A stretch of DNA of 64,000 nucleotides, from contig CAVGND010000004.1 of the NCBI GenBank assembly GCA_963630555.1, positions 1-64,000 on the forward strand, in the 5' to 3' direction. Source of the DNA: CAVALG01 sp963630555 (GTDB lineage: Bacteria > Bacillota > Clostridia > Oscillospirales > Acutalibacteraceae). Below the pieces are notes generated by a model. The model was not told where the DNA came from. It was given only the letters and a program-made list of their open reading frames with translations, and did no database searches. Positions 9,134-17,618 of this stretch are shown here, piece by piece (the first letter of the stretch is position 1; each line of letters begins with the position of its first letter). The position numbers were made by a program, and so were the translations under genes.

Positions 9134-10342
9134 TCATCCTAAAATATTGAGAAGCACACCGGCAACGACGGCGGAACCGATTACACCGGCAACATTCGGG
9201 CCCATTGCGTGCATAAGCAGGAAATTTCCGGGGTCTGCCTCCTGCCCGACTTTTTGCGAAACTCTTGCAGCCATAGGAACAGCCGAAACGCCCGCCGAAC
9301 CGATAAGCGGATTAACCTTGCCTTTAGTAAAAAAGCACATTATTTTACCGAAAAGCACGCCCCCGACCGTACCGAAGCAAAAAGCAATAAGACCCATGCC
9401 TACAATTTTAAGGGTATCAAGATTTAAGAATGAAGTACCGTTTGTAGTTGCACCCACCGTTATACCGAGGAAAATGGTTATGATGTTCATAAGTTCGTTT
9501 TGTGCGGTTTTGCACAAACGATCAACGCATCCGGATTCTTTGAACAGATTGCCGAGCATAAGCATACCCACCAAAACGGCTGCATCCGGCAAAAGAAGTG
9601 ATACGACTATGGTTACAAGAATCGGGAAAATAATTTTTTCGGTCTTGGATACCTTTCGTAATTCTTTCATCCTAATTGTACGCTCTTTTTCGGTTGTCAG
9701 CAATTTCATTATAGGCGGTTGAATAACCGGAATAAGAGCCATATAAGAATAGGCGGCAACCGCTATCGGACCCAATTTATCGGGCGCTAATTTTGAGGTT
9801 ACATATATTGCCGTAGGGCCGTCGGCACCGCCGATTATACCGATTGAACCCGCAACATTAGCCGGCATACCGAGCAAAAGCGAGCCGATAAACGCAACAA
9901 AAATACCGAGTTGAGCTGCAGCGCCGAGCAAGAAACTTTTAGGGTTACTGATAAGGGGTGCAAAATCGGTCATACAGCCTATCCCCAAAAATATAAGCGG
10001 CGGATATATACCGAGTTTTACACCGAGGTAAAGTATATCAAGAAGTCCTCCGTCACGCAGGACTTTGCCTACAATAATATGTCCCTCAGACCAGTAAACC
10101 TTGCTTGCGGTATCCCATATCTCCGCATGATAAATACCGGCGTTAGGCAGATTGGCAAGCAGCATACCAAAGGCTATCGGCAAAAGCAGCAGCGGTTCAA
10201 ATCCCTTTTTAATCGCAAGAAAGAGAAAGAAGCACGCAACACCTATCATAACGAGATTTTTCCACCCGTCGCCGACGAAAAACGCCGCTATGCCGGAACT
10301 TTTTGAAATGCCGACGATAGTATTCCAAAATTCATTAATCAT
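9134..10342 (-). CDS. Sodium-ion-translocating decarboxylase, beta subunit (OadB/GcdB family)
   Basis: The 402-residue membrane protein is the Na+-pumping subunit of biotin-dependent decarboxylases (oxaloacetate, methylmalonyl-CoA or glutaryl-CoA types). It has about nine to eleven hydrophobic segments and the family signature GIIGGADGPTAIY around residues 160-172, which holds the Na+/proton-coupling aspartate. The ATG at 10342 follows a GGGGGA site 5 bases upstream; an in-frame TTG at 10360 lies before that site. The partner gamma subunit is immediately upstream. No carboxyltransferase or biotin-carrier gene is in the window, so the substrate cannot be assigned. Confidence 0.9.
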   Translation of the reverse strand: MINEFWNTIVGISKSSGIAAFFVGDGWKNLVMIGVACFFLFLAIKKGFEPLLLLPIAFGMLLANLPNAGIYHAEIWDTASKVYWSEGHIIVGKVLRDGGLLDILYLGVKLGIYPPLIFLGIGCMTDFAPLISNPKSFLLGAAAQLGIFVAFIGSLLLGMPANVAGSIGIIGGADGPTAIYVTSKLAPDKLGPIAVAAYSYMALIPVIQPPIMKLLTTEKERTIRMKELRKVSKTEKIIFPILVTIVVSLLLPDAAVLVGMLMLGNLFKESGCVDRLCKTAQNELMNIITIFLGITVGATTNGTSFLNLDTLKIVGMGLIAFCFGTVGGVLFGKIMCFFTKGKVNPLIGSAGVSAVPMAARVSQKVGQEADPGNFLLMHAMGPNVAGVIGSAVVAGVLLNILG

Positions 10343-10356
10343 TTCTATCCCCCAAA

Positions 10357-10743
10357 TCAAAACGCCTTAACATTATTGTTAAGACCTGCAGCCGCCCAAG
10401 CGGAACGTGTGTTATTGCTGCAAGGAGTTACCGATTTAATAACCGCTTTTTTGCCGCTGCCCTCATACATACTGTCAACCGCTGCGGCAATTACGGCTAT
10501 CAGTTCGTCATCATCCTGCGACGGTACGCTCACGCTTTGTTTTTGCACAATCTGAGCAGGTGCGCTTGCCTTTTCGGCGGTTTGTTTTTTATCTGCGCCG
10601 CTTTTGGCGGACATAAGCTTGCCGAACAGTGCAATTATCACAACAAGCAAAATAAGCATTGCAAAAACAATAACGAGGCCGCTGACCGTTACATTAGCCG
10701 CATATTTATTAAAATCGTCCGACAATAATAAATTCAGGTTCAC
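10357..10743 (-). CDS. Sodium pump decarboxylase gamma subunit (OadG family)
   Basis: The 128-residue protein has one N-terminal membrane helix (about residues 16-42), then a Gln/Ala/Ser-rich linker. A short C-terminal segment (DDELIAVIAAAV, later RSAWAAAGL) is typical of OadG proteins. It holds the pump complex together and contacts the carboxyltransferase. The GTG start overlaps the galT stop (GTGA), and oadB follows within 15 bases. The coupling to galT is unusual company for this subunit. Confidence 0.8.
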   Translation of the reverse strand: MNLNLLLSDDFNKYAANVTVSGLVIVFAMLILLVVIIALFGKLMSAKSGADKKQTAEKASAPAQIVQKQSVSVPSQDDDELIAVIAAAVDSMYEGSGKKAVIKSVTPCSNNTRSAWAAAGLNNNVKAF

Positions 10744-11720
10744 TTGTTTTTCTCCCTTTCTATGAATCTTGCATAAGCCTCGCGCAGTTCCGCTGCCTTT
10801 TCTTCGGGTGCTGTAGGATTACAATGTGCCCAGACACCGGTTTCACTTGAAGCGTTGAATTTTTGTTTATTTGCACTGCGCATAGGCGGATAAAATTCAA
10901 TATGGAAATGATAATAATCGCTGCAATCTTCACCGTTTACGGGTGCGTTATGCATACACATCATATAAGGAAAACGGAAATCAAACAAACTGTCATACAT
11001 ACCGGCAACCTGTTTAACCGTAACTCCCAAAGCGTCTTTTTCCGCATCGGTCATTTCGCTGATATTGCCGACATGGCGTTTTGCCATAACATAGACTCCG
11101 TAGGGATATTCGCAGAAGAAGGGAAGAACGACGACAAAATGCTCATTTTCGAAAATTATGCGATCCCCTGCCTTTTGCTCTTCGTGCGTGAAATCACAGA
11201 ACAGGCAGTTACCGGTTTTTCTTAAATGCTTTTTAGCGTTTTCACATTCAAGTTGAATTTTTTTGGGGACAACGGAGTAGCCGTAAATCTGTCCGTGCGG
11301 ATGCGGCATGGTGACACCGACAAGTTCGCCCCTGTTTTCAAAAATGAAAACATATTTTATCTTTTTATCGGCGCTTAACGCCTCAAATCTTTCCGTCCAA
11401 AGGTCAACCAATTCTCTCATATGTGCGTCGGAAAGGTCGGGCAAGGTTGCCGTATGATTAGGAGAATAAAGTATTACTTCACACTTACCGTAAGATTCAC
11501 GAGTCTTGAAAAAATCCGTAGCTACGTCATCCGGAACCGGAGGATCCTGTGAAAGAGCCGGAAAATCATTGGGATAATCATAAACGGTAAAATGGTCCGG
11601 AACTTTGCCGGAACCGGGACAAAACGGACAATAATCTTTGGGCATTTGCGGTCTGTTCTGCCTGTTGGACGCTATCATTACCCAATCGTCAATAAACGGA
11701 TGATATCTTAATTCTGCCAT
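10740..11720 (-). CDS. galT: Galactose-1-phosphate uridylyltransferase
   Basis: The 326-residue Leloir-pathway enzyme swaps UMP between UDP-glucose and galactose-1-phosphate. MPHPHGQIYGY carries the catalytic HPH triad. CPFC (near residue 33) and CLFCDF (near 163) look like zinc ligands. It matches the type-I GalT/HIT-like family rather than the longer GalT2 of bacilli. The ATG at 11720 has AAGGAG about 11 bases upstream. It follows galK by 38 bases and overlaps oadG by four bases. Confidence 0.95.
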   Translation of the reverse strand: MAELRYHPFIDDWVMIASNRQNRPQMPKDYCPFCPGSGKVPDHFTVYDYPNDFPALSQDPPVPDDVATDFFKTRESYGKCEVILYSPNHTATLPDLSDAHMRELVDLWTERFEALSADKKIKYVFIFENRGELVGVTMPHPHGQIYGYSVVPKKIQLECENAKKHLRKTGNCLFCDFTHEEQKAGDRIIFENEHFVVVLPFFCEYPYGVYVMAKRHVGNISEMTDAEKDALGVTVKQVAGMYDSLFDFRFPYMMCMHNAPVNGEDCSDYYHFHIEFYPPMRSANKQKFNASSETGVWAHCNPTAPEEKAAELREAYARFIEREKNK

Positions 11721-11758
11721 AATATTGAATTCTCCTTTGCAGAAATATAATTTAACTG

Positions 11759-13024
11759 TTATTCCTTAATTTCTGTTCCGCCGATAGGACGGATACCAAG
11801 TTCATAAAAAGACGCATCGCCGAAAACCGACTGCATTACCGACTTAAATTTCCCCTTTAATTCAAACGGCACAAATGCCTGTATTGTGCCGGCAAATCCT
11901 CCGCCGTGCACGCGGCAGGCGCCCTTTGAACCGAGAACCTTTTCAGCCAATGCCAGAGCAAGTGAAAGTCCCTGCTCGGCAGGTGCACTTGAAGCATAGA
12001 CATTTTGCAGATATTTGAAGGACGAATCACCGGAAAATTTAACAAGTCTTAAAAACTCATCAAAATTATCATTTGTAAGCGCAATTTTTTCAAGTTGTGC
12101 CGTCTTATTATCCGAGAAAAAGTGCATTGCTCTTAAAATCGCACGGTCGCCGCAAACAGGGCGCAGTTTTGCGATATTTGCAAAAAATTCTTCCTCTGTA
12201 ACTTCACGCAAATATGATTTGCCGAAAAACTCGGCGACCTTTTTACATTCGGTGGGTATAGCCGCGTATTCGGGAGTCAGATCGGCGTGATTTCCGCCAG
12301 TATCAACTATACAAAGGCATACACCGTGACGGGCAAGGTCAAAATCAATTTTTTCGATAAGAGGTTTCTCGGGATTGTAAAAATCAATTGCCGTAAACCC
12401 GCCTACCGAACTTGCCATCTGATCCATAAGTCCGCATGGTTTACCGAAATATATATTTTCCGATTTCTGCGCTATTATTGCTATATCAACATCCGTAACC
12501 GAGCCGCCCGAAAACATACCGCGAATTATATTGCCGACAAGGACTTCAAACGCGGCGCTTGAAGAAAGGCCCGAACCTTTTAAAACATTCGAGGAGGTAT
12601 ATGCGTCAAATCCGCTGATACGGTAACCTGCGTCACGCATATAGCGCAACATTCCTCGTATCAGCGCTGATGATCTGCCGTAGTCTTTTTCGGATGATTC
12701 AAGGTTATTGAGGTCAACTTCATCCATCGGGAATCCTTCGGATTTAATGCGTACAATACTGCTGCCGTTTTCGGCTGCCGCGCCGATTGCATCCAAGTTT
12801 ACGCTTCCCGCAAGAACGCAGCCGTGCTGATGATCGGTATGATTGCCGCCGACTTCGGTACGTCCCGGGCCGCTGAACAGTCTGACGCTGTTGCGGTTTT
12901 CGAATGTTTTATAAAACCCGTCAACTGTTTTGACATACCTCTCGCGGGCGGCGAAAATATCCTTATACAGTTTTGAAAAAGCATTGTCGTAATCGCCGTT
13001 CAGAATTTTATCTTTAATCGACAT
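11759..13024 (-). CDS. galK: Galactokinase
   Basis: The 421-residue GHMP kinase phosphorylates galactose at C1. GPGRTEVGGNHTDHQHG is the galactokinase signature near residues 52-68. KGSGLSSSAAFEV is the phosphate-binding GHMP loop, and VHGGGFAGTIQAF is the third motif near the C-terminus. The ATG at 13024 has AAAGGA about 9 bases upstream. It lies 34 bases after ackA and directly before galT. No galE or mutarotase gene is present in the window. Confidence 0.95.
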   Translation of the reverse strand: MSIKDKILNGDYDNAFSKLYKDIFAARERYVKTVDGFYKTFENRNSVRLFSGPGRTEVGGNHTDHQHGCVLAGSVNLDAIGAAAENGSSIVRIKSEGFPMDEVDLNNLESSEKDYGRSSALIRGMLRYMRDAGYRISGFDAYTSSNVLKGSGLSSSAAFEVLVGNIIRGMFSGGSVTDVDIAIIAQKSENIYFGKPCGLMDQMASSVGGFTAIDFYNPEKPLIEKIDFDLARHGVCLCIVDTGGNHADLTPEYAAIPTECKKVAEFFGKSYLREVTEEEFFANIAKLRPVCGDRAILRAMHFFSDNKTAQLEKIALTNDNFDEFLRLVKFSGDSSFKYLQNVYASSAPAEQGLSLALALAEKVLGSKGACRVHGGGFAGTIQAFVPFELKGKFKSVMQSVFGDASFYELGIRPIGGTEIKE

Positions 13025-13058
13025 CCGGCATCATCCTTTAATATATTTTCAAATGAAT

Positions 13059-14267
13059 TTATTTAAGTTTTTTAACGATTTCATAAGTATCGCGTGCTAT
13101 AACCAATTCTTCGTTGGTCGGGATAACATAGCAGGCAACCTTTGAGTCATCCGCTGAAATTTTAAGATTTTCCTTTACATGCGGAACAGCATTAGCATCA
13201 GCGTCGCATTTAACACCCAAATAGGTAAGACCGTCAAGAATTATTTGACGCATTTCAGGGTTGTTCTCACCGATACCTGCGGTAAATACAATTGCATCCA
13301 CGCCGTTCATTGCTGCGGCGTATGCACCTATAAATTTAATAATCTGATAATACTGCATATCTATTGCAAGTTGTGAACGCGGATCGCCTTCAACTGCTTT
13401 TTTGCAAACATCGCGACTGTCGTTTGAAAATCCGGAAATGCCTAAAAGCCCCGATTTTTTATTACAGAGTTCGTCCAACTGATCCGGCGTCATATTATAC
13501 TTTTTGGCAATATAGATAAGAACAGAGGGGTCAAGTGTTCCGACTCTTGTACCCATCATAAATCCGTCAACCGGAGTAAGTCCCATGGTGGTATCGACAC
13601 ATTCGCCCTTGTCAACAGCGGCAATTGAGCATCCGTTTCCGAGGTGGCAGGTTATAATTTTAAGTTCACTGATATCGCGGCCCATAAGTTCGGCGCACAC
13701 ACCGCTTACAAATCTGTGCGATGTACCGTGAAAACCGTAGCGGCGGATACCGTCCTTTTCATAATATTCATAAGGGATAGCAAACATATACGCTTTTGCG
13801 GGCATCGTCTGATGAAATGCAGTATCAAACACGGCAACCTGCGGTATTTCATTCCCGAGCGCTTCCGTACAGGCATTGATACCCGTAAGGTTGGCGGGAT
13901 TATGAAGAGGTGCCAACTCGCGCAGTTCGTAAATCTGTTTTTTAACATCATCATCAATCAGAACCGAAGCAGCGTATTTATCGCCGCCCTGAACGGTTCT
14001 GTGACCTACGGCGCTTATCTCATTAAGTGAATCAATGCACTTATACTCGCCGTTTATAAGTTCGTTAACAACAAGATTAAAAGCCTCTTTATGATCCTTA
14101 ATCGGGATCTCTTTCTTAAAGCCTTCGCCTTTTGAATTTTTGTAAGATAATATTCCGCTTGTACCGATTCGCTCGCAGTTTCCCTTCGCAAGCACCGATT
14201 CGTCAGTCATATCAATAAGTTGATATTTAAGCGAAGAACTGCCTGCATTTACAACTAAGATTTTCAT
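13059..14267 (-). CDS. ackA: Acetate kinase
   Basis: The 402-residue ASKHA-fold enzyme makes ATP and acetate from acetyl phosphate, the energy-yielding end of mixed-acid fermentation. NAGSSSLKYQL at the N-terminus, CHLGNGCSIAA near residue 205, and TAGIGENNPEMR near 327 are the conserved blocks. The ATG at 14267 is chosen because the family starts MKILVVNAGSSS; a TTG at 14276 is nearer the AGGGAGGT ribosome site, so a three-residue extension cannot be excluded. It is the first gene of an eight-gene operon; pta is not adjacent. Confidence 0.96.
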   Translation of the reverse strand: MKILVVNAGSSSLKYQLIDMTDESVLAKGNCERIGTSGILSYKNSKGEGFKKEIPIKDHKEAFNLVVNELINGEYKCIDSLNEISAVGHRTVQGGDKYAASVLIDDDVKKQIYELRELAPLHNPANLTGINACTEALGNEIPQVAVFDTAFHQTMPAKAYMFAIPYEYYEKDGIRRYGFHGTSHRFVSGVCAELMGRDISELKIITCHLGNGCSIAAVDKGECVDTTMGLTPVDGFMMGTRVGTLDPSVLIYIAKKYNMTPDQLDELCNKKSGLLGISGFSNDSRDVCKKAVEGDPRSQLAIDMQYYQIIKFIGAYAAAMNGVDAIVFTAGIGENNPEMRQIILDGLTYLGVKCDADANAVPHVKENLKISADDSKVACYVIPTNEELVIARDTYEIVKKLK

Positions 14268-14318
14268 TATTACCAAATTACCTCCCTAAATGTGTTGAAT
14301 ACCTGATGTTTTTGTAGT

Positions 14319-14348
14319 ATTATATATTCGGCATTCGGAAATCTTCAA
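14319..14348 (-). promoter_or_regulatory. Promoter of the ackA operon
   Basis: On the minus strand TTGAAG (14343-14348) and TATAAT (14319-14324) are separated by 18 bases, about 50 bases before ackA. A TATAAT at 14374-14379 on the plus strand may serve the divergent tmcAL, but it lacks a recognisable -35 box. Confidence 0.6.
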
Positions 14349-14450
14349 ATTTCCCCATACTAAAATATGATACTATAATACTGCCCGAATTTCAAGAGTT
14401 TTGAACAAAAAATATTAAATACCGGTAAAAAAATAAGTGGAGTGGTAAAC

Positions 14451-15635
14451 TTGAAAATTGCTGCTATAATAGCGGAATACGATCCTTTCCATAACGGACA
14501 CAAATATTTGTTAAATAAAGCTGCAGAGGACGGTGCCGAAGTAATTGCGGTTATAATGAGCGGAGCATTCACACAGCGCGGTGAGGTTGCGACATTCTCT
14601 AAATTCGACCGTACTGCCATGGCACTTGCCGGCGGAGCCAATCTGGTAGTTGAATTACCGGTAACATACGCGGTTTCCGGTGCAAAAAGGTTTGCAAATG
14701 GGGGCGTAAAAATTGCTCGAATGCTTCATGCCACCGACCTGTATTTCGGCAGCGAATGCGGCGATATTGAGTTGCTGTCCGCTGCTGCCGATATTTACAA
14801 CGGCGAATCCATTACTCCTTTATTAAAAGCCGAACTCGGTAAAGGAAAAACATTTGCCGCCGCACGCAAAATTTCCGCTGAACATCTCCTGGGCAAAGAA
14901 CCGCCTGCAGGCGCAAACGATAACCTGGCAGCCGAATATATTGAAGCGATAAAAAAATCCGACGCAAATATAGTACCGCACGCCGTCAAGCGCAACAGCG
15001 TTTTACACGATTCGGGCGAGCCGGTCGGTGAATTTGCAAGCGCGTCTTTTTTACGCGGACTTATTCGCAAACATGATATCTCGGCATTAAATTATATTCC
15101 TGCCGATGTATGCAAACTGATAACCGCCGCTGTAAGCGAAGGAAAAATTGCAGATCATAAAAGGCTTGAAAAAGCAATACTCTACCGTTTGCGTACAATG
15201 AGCGCCGAGGAGTTCGCAAATCTTCCTGATGTGAGCGAGGGGTTGGAAAACCGATTATCGGCAGCGGCACGCAACGCTTCTACACTTGAGGAATATTACG
15301 CGCTTGTTAAAAGCAGGAGATATACGCTGGCAAGAATCAAAAGAATAACAACTTCGGCACTTATCGGCATAACGCGGGATGATTATAATCTTCCGCCGCA
15401 CATAAGAATTCTGGGGACTGATGACAAAGGGCAAAAAGTTATCGGCGTTGCAGGCAAAGACAACACGGTTATATCACGCACATCCAAATATGCGGAAAGC
15501 AGGCTGTTTGCACTTGAAAGACGCGCCACAGATATTGCCGCGCTTGCATTCCGATCGGTGCAGCCGTCACTGCTTGATTTTACGGTCGGAGTAATAAAAG
15601 CCGGTGATGATACACAGACAATTCAGTTAAAGTAA
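14451..15635 (+). CDS. tmcAL: tRNA(Met) cytidine acetate ligase TmcAL (YlbM/DUF795)
   Basis: The 394-residue nucleotidyltransferase-fold enzyme uses acetate and ATP to acetylate C34 of elongator tRNA-Met. IAEYDPFHNGH (about residues 6-16) is the HxGH-type nucleotide-binding motif, MSGAFTQRGE follows, and GSECGDIE and VKRNSVLHD are typical of the family. The TTG at 14451 is preferred because GGAG sits 8 bases before it; an upstream GTG at 14442 overlaps that ribosome site. The 3' end overlaps the convergent DUF421 gene by 13 bases. Use of acetate as substrate fits its position opposite ackA, though that may be chance. Confidence 0.88.
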   Translation: MKIAAIIAEYDPFHNGHKYLLNKAAEDGAEVIAVIMSGAFTQRGEVATFSKFDRTAMALAGGANLVVELPVTYAVSGAKRFANGGVKIARMLHATDLYFGSECGDIELLSAAADIYNGESITPLLKAELGKGKTFAAARKISAEHLLGKEPPAGANDNLAAEYIEAIKKSDANIVPHAVKRNSVLHDSGEPVGEFASASFLRGLIRKHDISALNYIPADVCKLITAAVSEGKIADHKRLEKAILYRLRTMSAEEFANLPDVSEGLENRLSAAARNASTLEEYYALVKSRRYTLARIKRITTSALIGITRDDYNLPPHIRILGTDDKGQKVIGVAGKDNTVISRTSKYAESRLFALERRATDIAALAFRSVQPSLLDFTVGVIKAGDDTQTIQLK

Positions 15636-16333
15636 TCCTTCGAGGTTTTGCTGTTATTTATCCTGAAAATCTTAACCGTATCATTCTCGCTGTCATATGT
15701 CGCCAACGGTATTTCACGATGATCGGAAACAGCATTTAATTTAAGTTGTTCGTCAAGCCACTTTTCACTCTTAGCACAAAACTTCAGGTTTTCTCTCATG
15801 ATTTTGCCGTTTACTATAACATCTGCAAATATCTTCTCCTGTGATTTCGGTAACTTTAAATCATTCGGAGTAATCGAATCCTGTGCGGAAACCTTTAAAA
15901 AGCTCAGGTTGCCGTTCGGCTCTATGAAAACGGCACTGAGTTTCGAAAGGTCAAAATGTCCGGCAATTCTGCACTGCGTCAACAGTTCATTTACATCTAT
16001 CTTTGCTTTGTTCATGTTTTTGGTTATAAACTCGTTATTGTAATATAAAAGCAAACTGCGCCCAATAAAAAAACGGCGCACAGAAACAAAATTCTGTGTA
16101 AACAGAGATATACCGAGTGTGACGGCGGCATAAACCGCCATTGCCGTAATATATGGGGCAACATTTTCCATGGTTGTTGCCATTTCAGCCGCTATAGAAC
16201 CTATGGTTATACCGTTAATGTAATCAAATGCACTCAATTGCGACATTTGCCTTTGTCCCATAATTTTTGTTAATATAAACAGCACCGCTATTGAAAAAAG
16301 CGATGTGAGCGCCGCTCTCAATATTTCCACCAC
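15623..16333 (-). CDS. DUF421 membrane protein (YetF-like)
   Basis: The 236-residue protein has three N-terminal membrane helices within about residues 1-80, then a cytoplasmic domain. Family hallmarks are KIMGQRQMSQLSAFDYI near residue 23 and the following IGSIAAE. Function is unknown; B. subtilis relatives include spore-associated YetF/YdfR proteins. The GTG start at 16333 has AAAGGG upstream. It lies just beyond the pfkA terminator hairpin, so it probably depends on its own weak promoter or on read-through. Confidence 0.8.
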   Translation of the reverse strand: MVEILRAALTSLFSIAVLFILTKIMGQRQMSQLSAFDYINGITIGSIAAEMATTMENVAPYITAMAVYAAVTLGISLFTQNFVSVRRFFIGRSLLLYYNNEFITKNMNKAKIDVNELLTQCRIAGHFDLSKLSAVFIEPNGNLSFLKVSAQDSITPNDLKLPKSQEKIFADVIVNGKIMRENLKFCAKSEKWLDEQLKLNAVSDHREIPLATYDSENDTVKIFRINNSKTSKDYFN

Positions 16334-16440
16334 AGCACACCCTTTACGATTAATATTGCCGATACGGTCAATAACAGTAGTATTACCGTAAATTCAAATA
16401 TTAACCGATGAGTGCGGCATATGCCGTAAATAACGCACAA

Positions 16441-16500
16441 AAAACGGATATAAAATGCAGCCGCACTCATATAGGTACGGCTGCATTTTATATCCGTTTT
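16441..16500. terminator. Perfect 23-bp palindromic terminator after pfkA
   Basis: Bases 16441-16463 and 16478-16500 are exact reverse complements around a 14-base loop. The stem begins AAAA and ends TTTT, so the hairpin carries a T run on either strand. It closes the hprK-to-pfkA operon, 18 bases past the pfkA stop. Confidence 0.85.
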
Positions 16501-16518
16501 CGATTTTATAGCCAACTG

Positions 16519-17490
16519 TCAAATCGAAATGATTTTTGCAAGTTCATAGGTTTCAACATCAAAGTCTTTTTTCATGTTCAGCGCTTCAAAAATATCGTCA
16601 TTAACAATAACATCGGCACGAAGTGAAACAACCCTGTTCCCGATTCCTTCGCTTAACAGTTTAACGGCGTGATACCCCATACGGCTTGCCACTTCACGGT
16701 CACGCACCGTGGGGCTGCCGCCCCTCTGAACATGGCCGAGAACCGTTGCGCGGGACTCAACGCCGGTGGTTTCCTGAATATATTTTGCTATTTCTTCGAC
16801 CTTGCCGACACCTTCGGCTACTACTACAATAAAATGTTTTTTACCCGTGCTTAAATTTTCTCTGATAGGTGCAATGATATCATGATCCATATCATACGGA
16901 ATTTCGGGAACTAAAATCGAAGTTGCACCGACTGCAAGACCGGTCTGCAGTGCTATCCAACCGGCGCGTCTACCCATAACTTCAACAACACTGCAACGTT
17001 CATGTGACTGCGTAGTATCACGAAGTTTATCAACCATTTCCATGGCAGTATTCATAGCGGTATCAAAGCCTATTGTATATTCGGTTGATGAAATATCGTT
17101 ATCTATCGTTCCGGGAATACCTACGCACGGAATACCCCTGAGCGATAAATCGCGGGCACCCCTGTAAGAACCGTCGCCTCCTATGACAACGACTCCCTCA
17201 ATACCGTATTTTTTACAGGTATCGATTGCCTGTTGCATTCCTTCTTCGGTTTTGAATTTCGGGCTTCTTGCGGTATAAAGAACAGTACCGCCGCGGTTAA
17301 TTATATCGGAAACGGATCTGACGTCCATTTCTTCCAGGTCGCCTTCAATAAGTCCGTTATAACCTCTTTTAATACCGTAGACCTTTATTCCCATAGAAAT
17401 AGCGGTTCTTACAACCGATCTTATAGCGGCATTCATTCCCGGAGCGTCGCCGCCGCTTGTAAGAACACCTATACATTTTACTTTTGACAT
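16519..17490 (-). CDS. pfkA: ATP-dependent 6-phosphofructokinase
   Basis: The 323-residue enzyme commits fructose-6-phosphate to glycolysis. GVLTSGGDAPGMNAAIR at the N-terminus, GGDGSYRGA near residue 103 and PGTIDNDISSTEYTIGFDTA (catalytic Asp in TIDND) identify the ATP-dependent bacterial PfkA group. The Gly after GGD indicates ATP rather than pyrophosphate use. The ATG at 17490 has AAAGGTG 6 bases upstream, whereas the GTG at 17499 is part of that site. It is the last gene after dnaE and also has its own strong promoter. Confidence 0.96.
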   Translation of the reverse strand: MSKVKCIGVLTSGGDAPGMNAAIRSVVRTAISMGIKVYGIKRGYNGLIEGDLEEMDVRSVSDIINRGGTVLYTARSPKFKTEEGMQQAIDTCKKYGIEGVVVIGGDGSYRGARDLSLRGIPCVGIPGTIDNDISSTEYTIGFDTAMNTAMEMVDKLRDTTQSHERCSVVEVMGRRAGWIALQTGLAVGATSILVPEIPYDMDHDIIAPIRENLSTGKKHFIVVVAEGVGKVEEIAKYIQETTGVESRATVLGHVQRGGSPTVRDREVASRMGYHAVKLLSEGIGNRVVSLRADVIVNDDIFEALNMKKDFDVETYELAKIISI

Positions 17491-17550
17491 AGTTATCACC
17501 TTTGCTACAGTTAATATTCATTATCACATTTTTATTATTCGCCTTTAATA

Positions 17551-17578
17551 ATAATATATCAAAATTTAATTCTGTCAA
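17551..17578 (-). promoter_or_regulatory. Strong promoter of pfkA
   Basis: On the minus strand a consensus TTGACA (17573-17578) and TATTAT (17551-17556) are spaced by 16 bases. It lies between dnaE and pfkA, which lets pfkA be expressed well above the rest of the operon. Confidence 0.75.
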
Positions 17579-17618
17579 GCGAATTTAAAGATTTTTAGTA
17601 CAAAAAACAACAAAAGTC

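Noticed and set aside
16318..16515. Small minus-strand frame with one hydrophobic segment before the DUF421 gene
   Set aside because: Its N-terminal half is the pfkA terminator hairpin and it has no ribosome site; a shorter start inside it cannot be supported.
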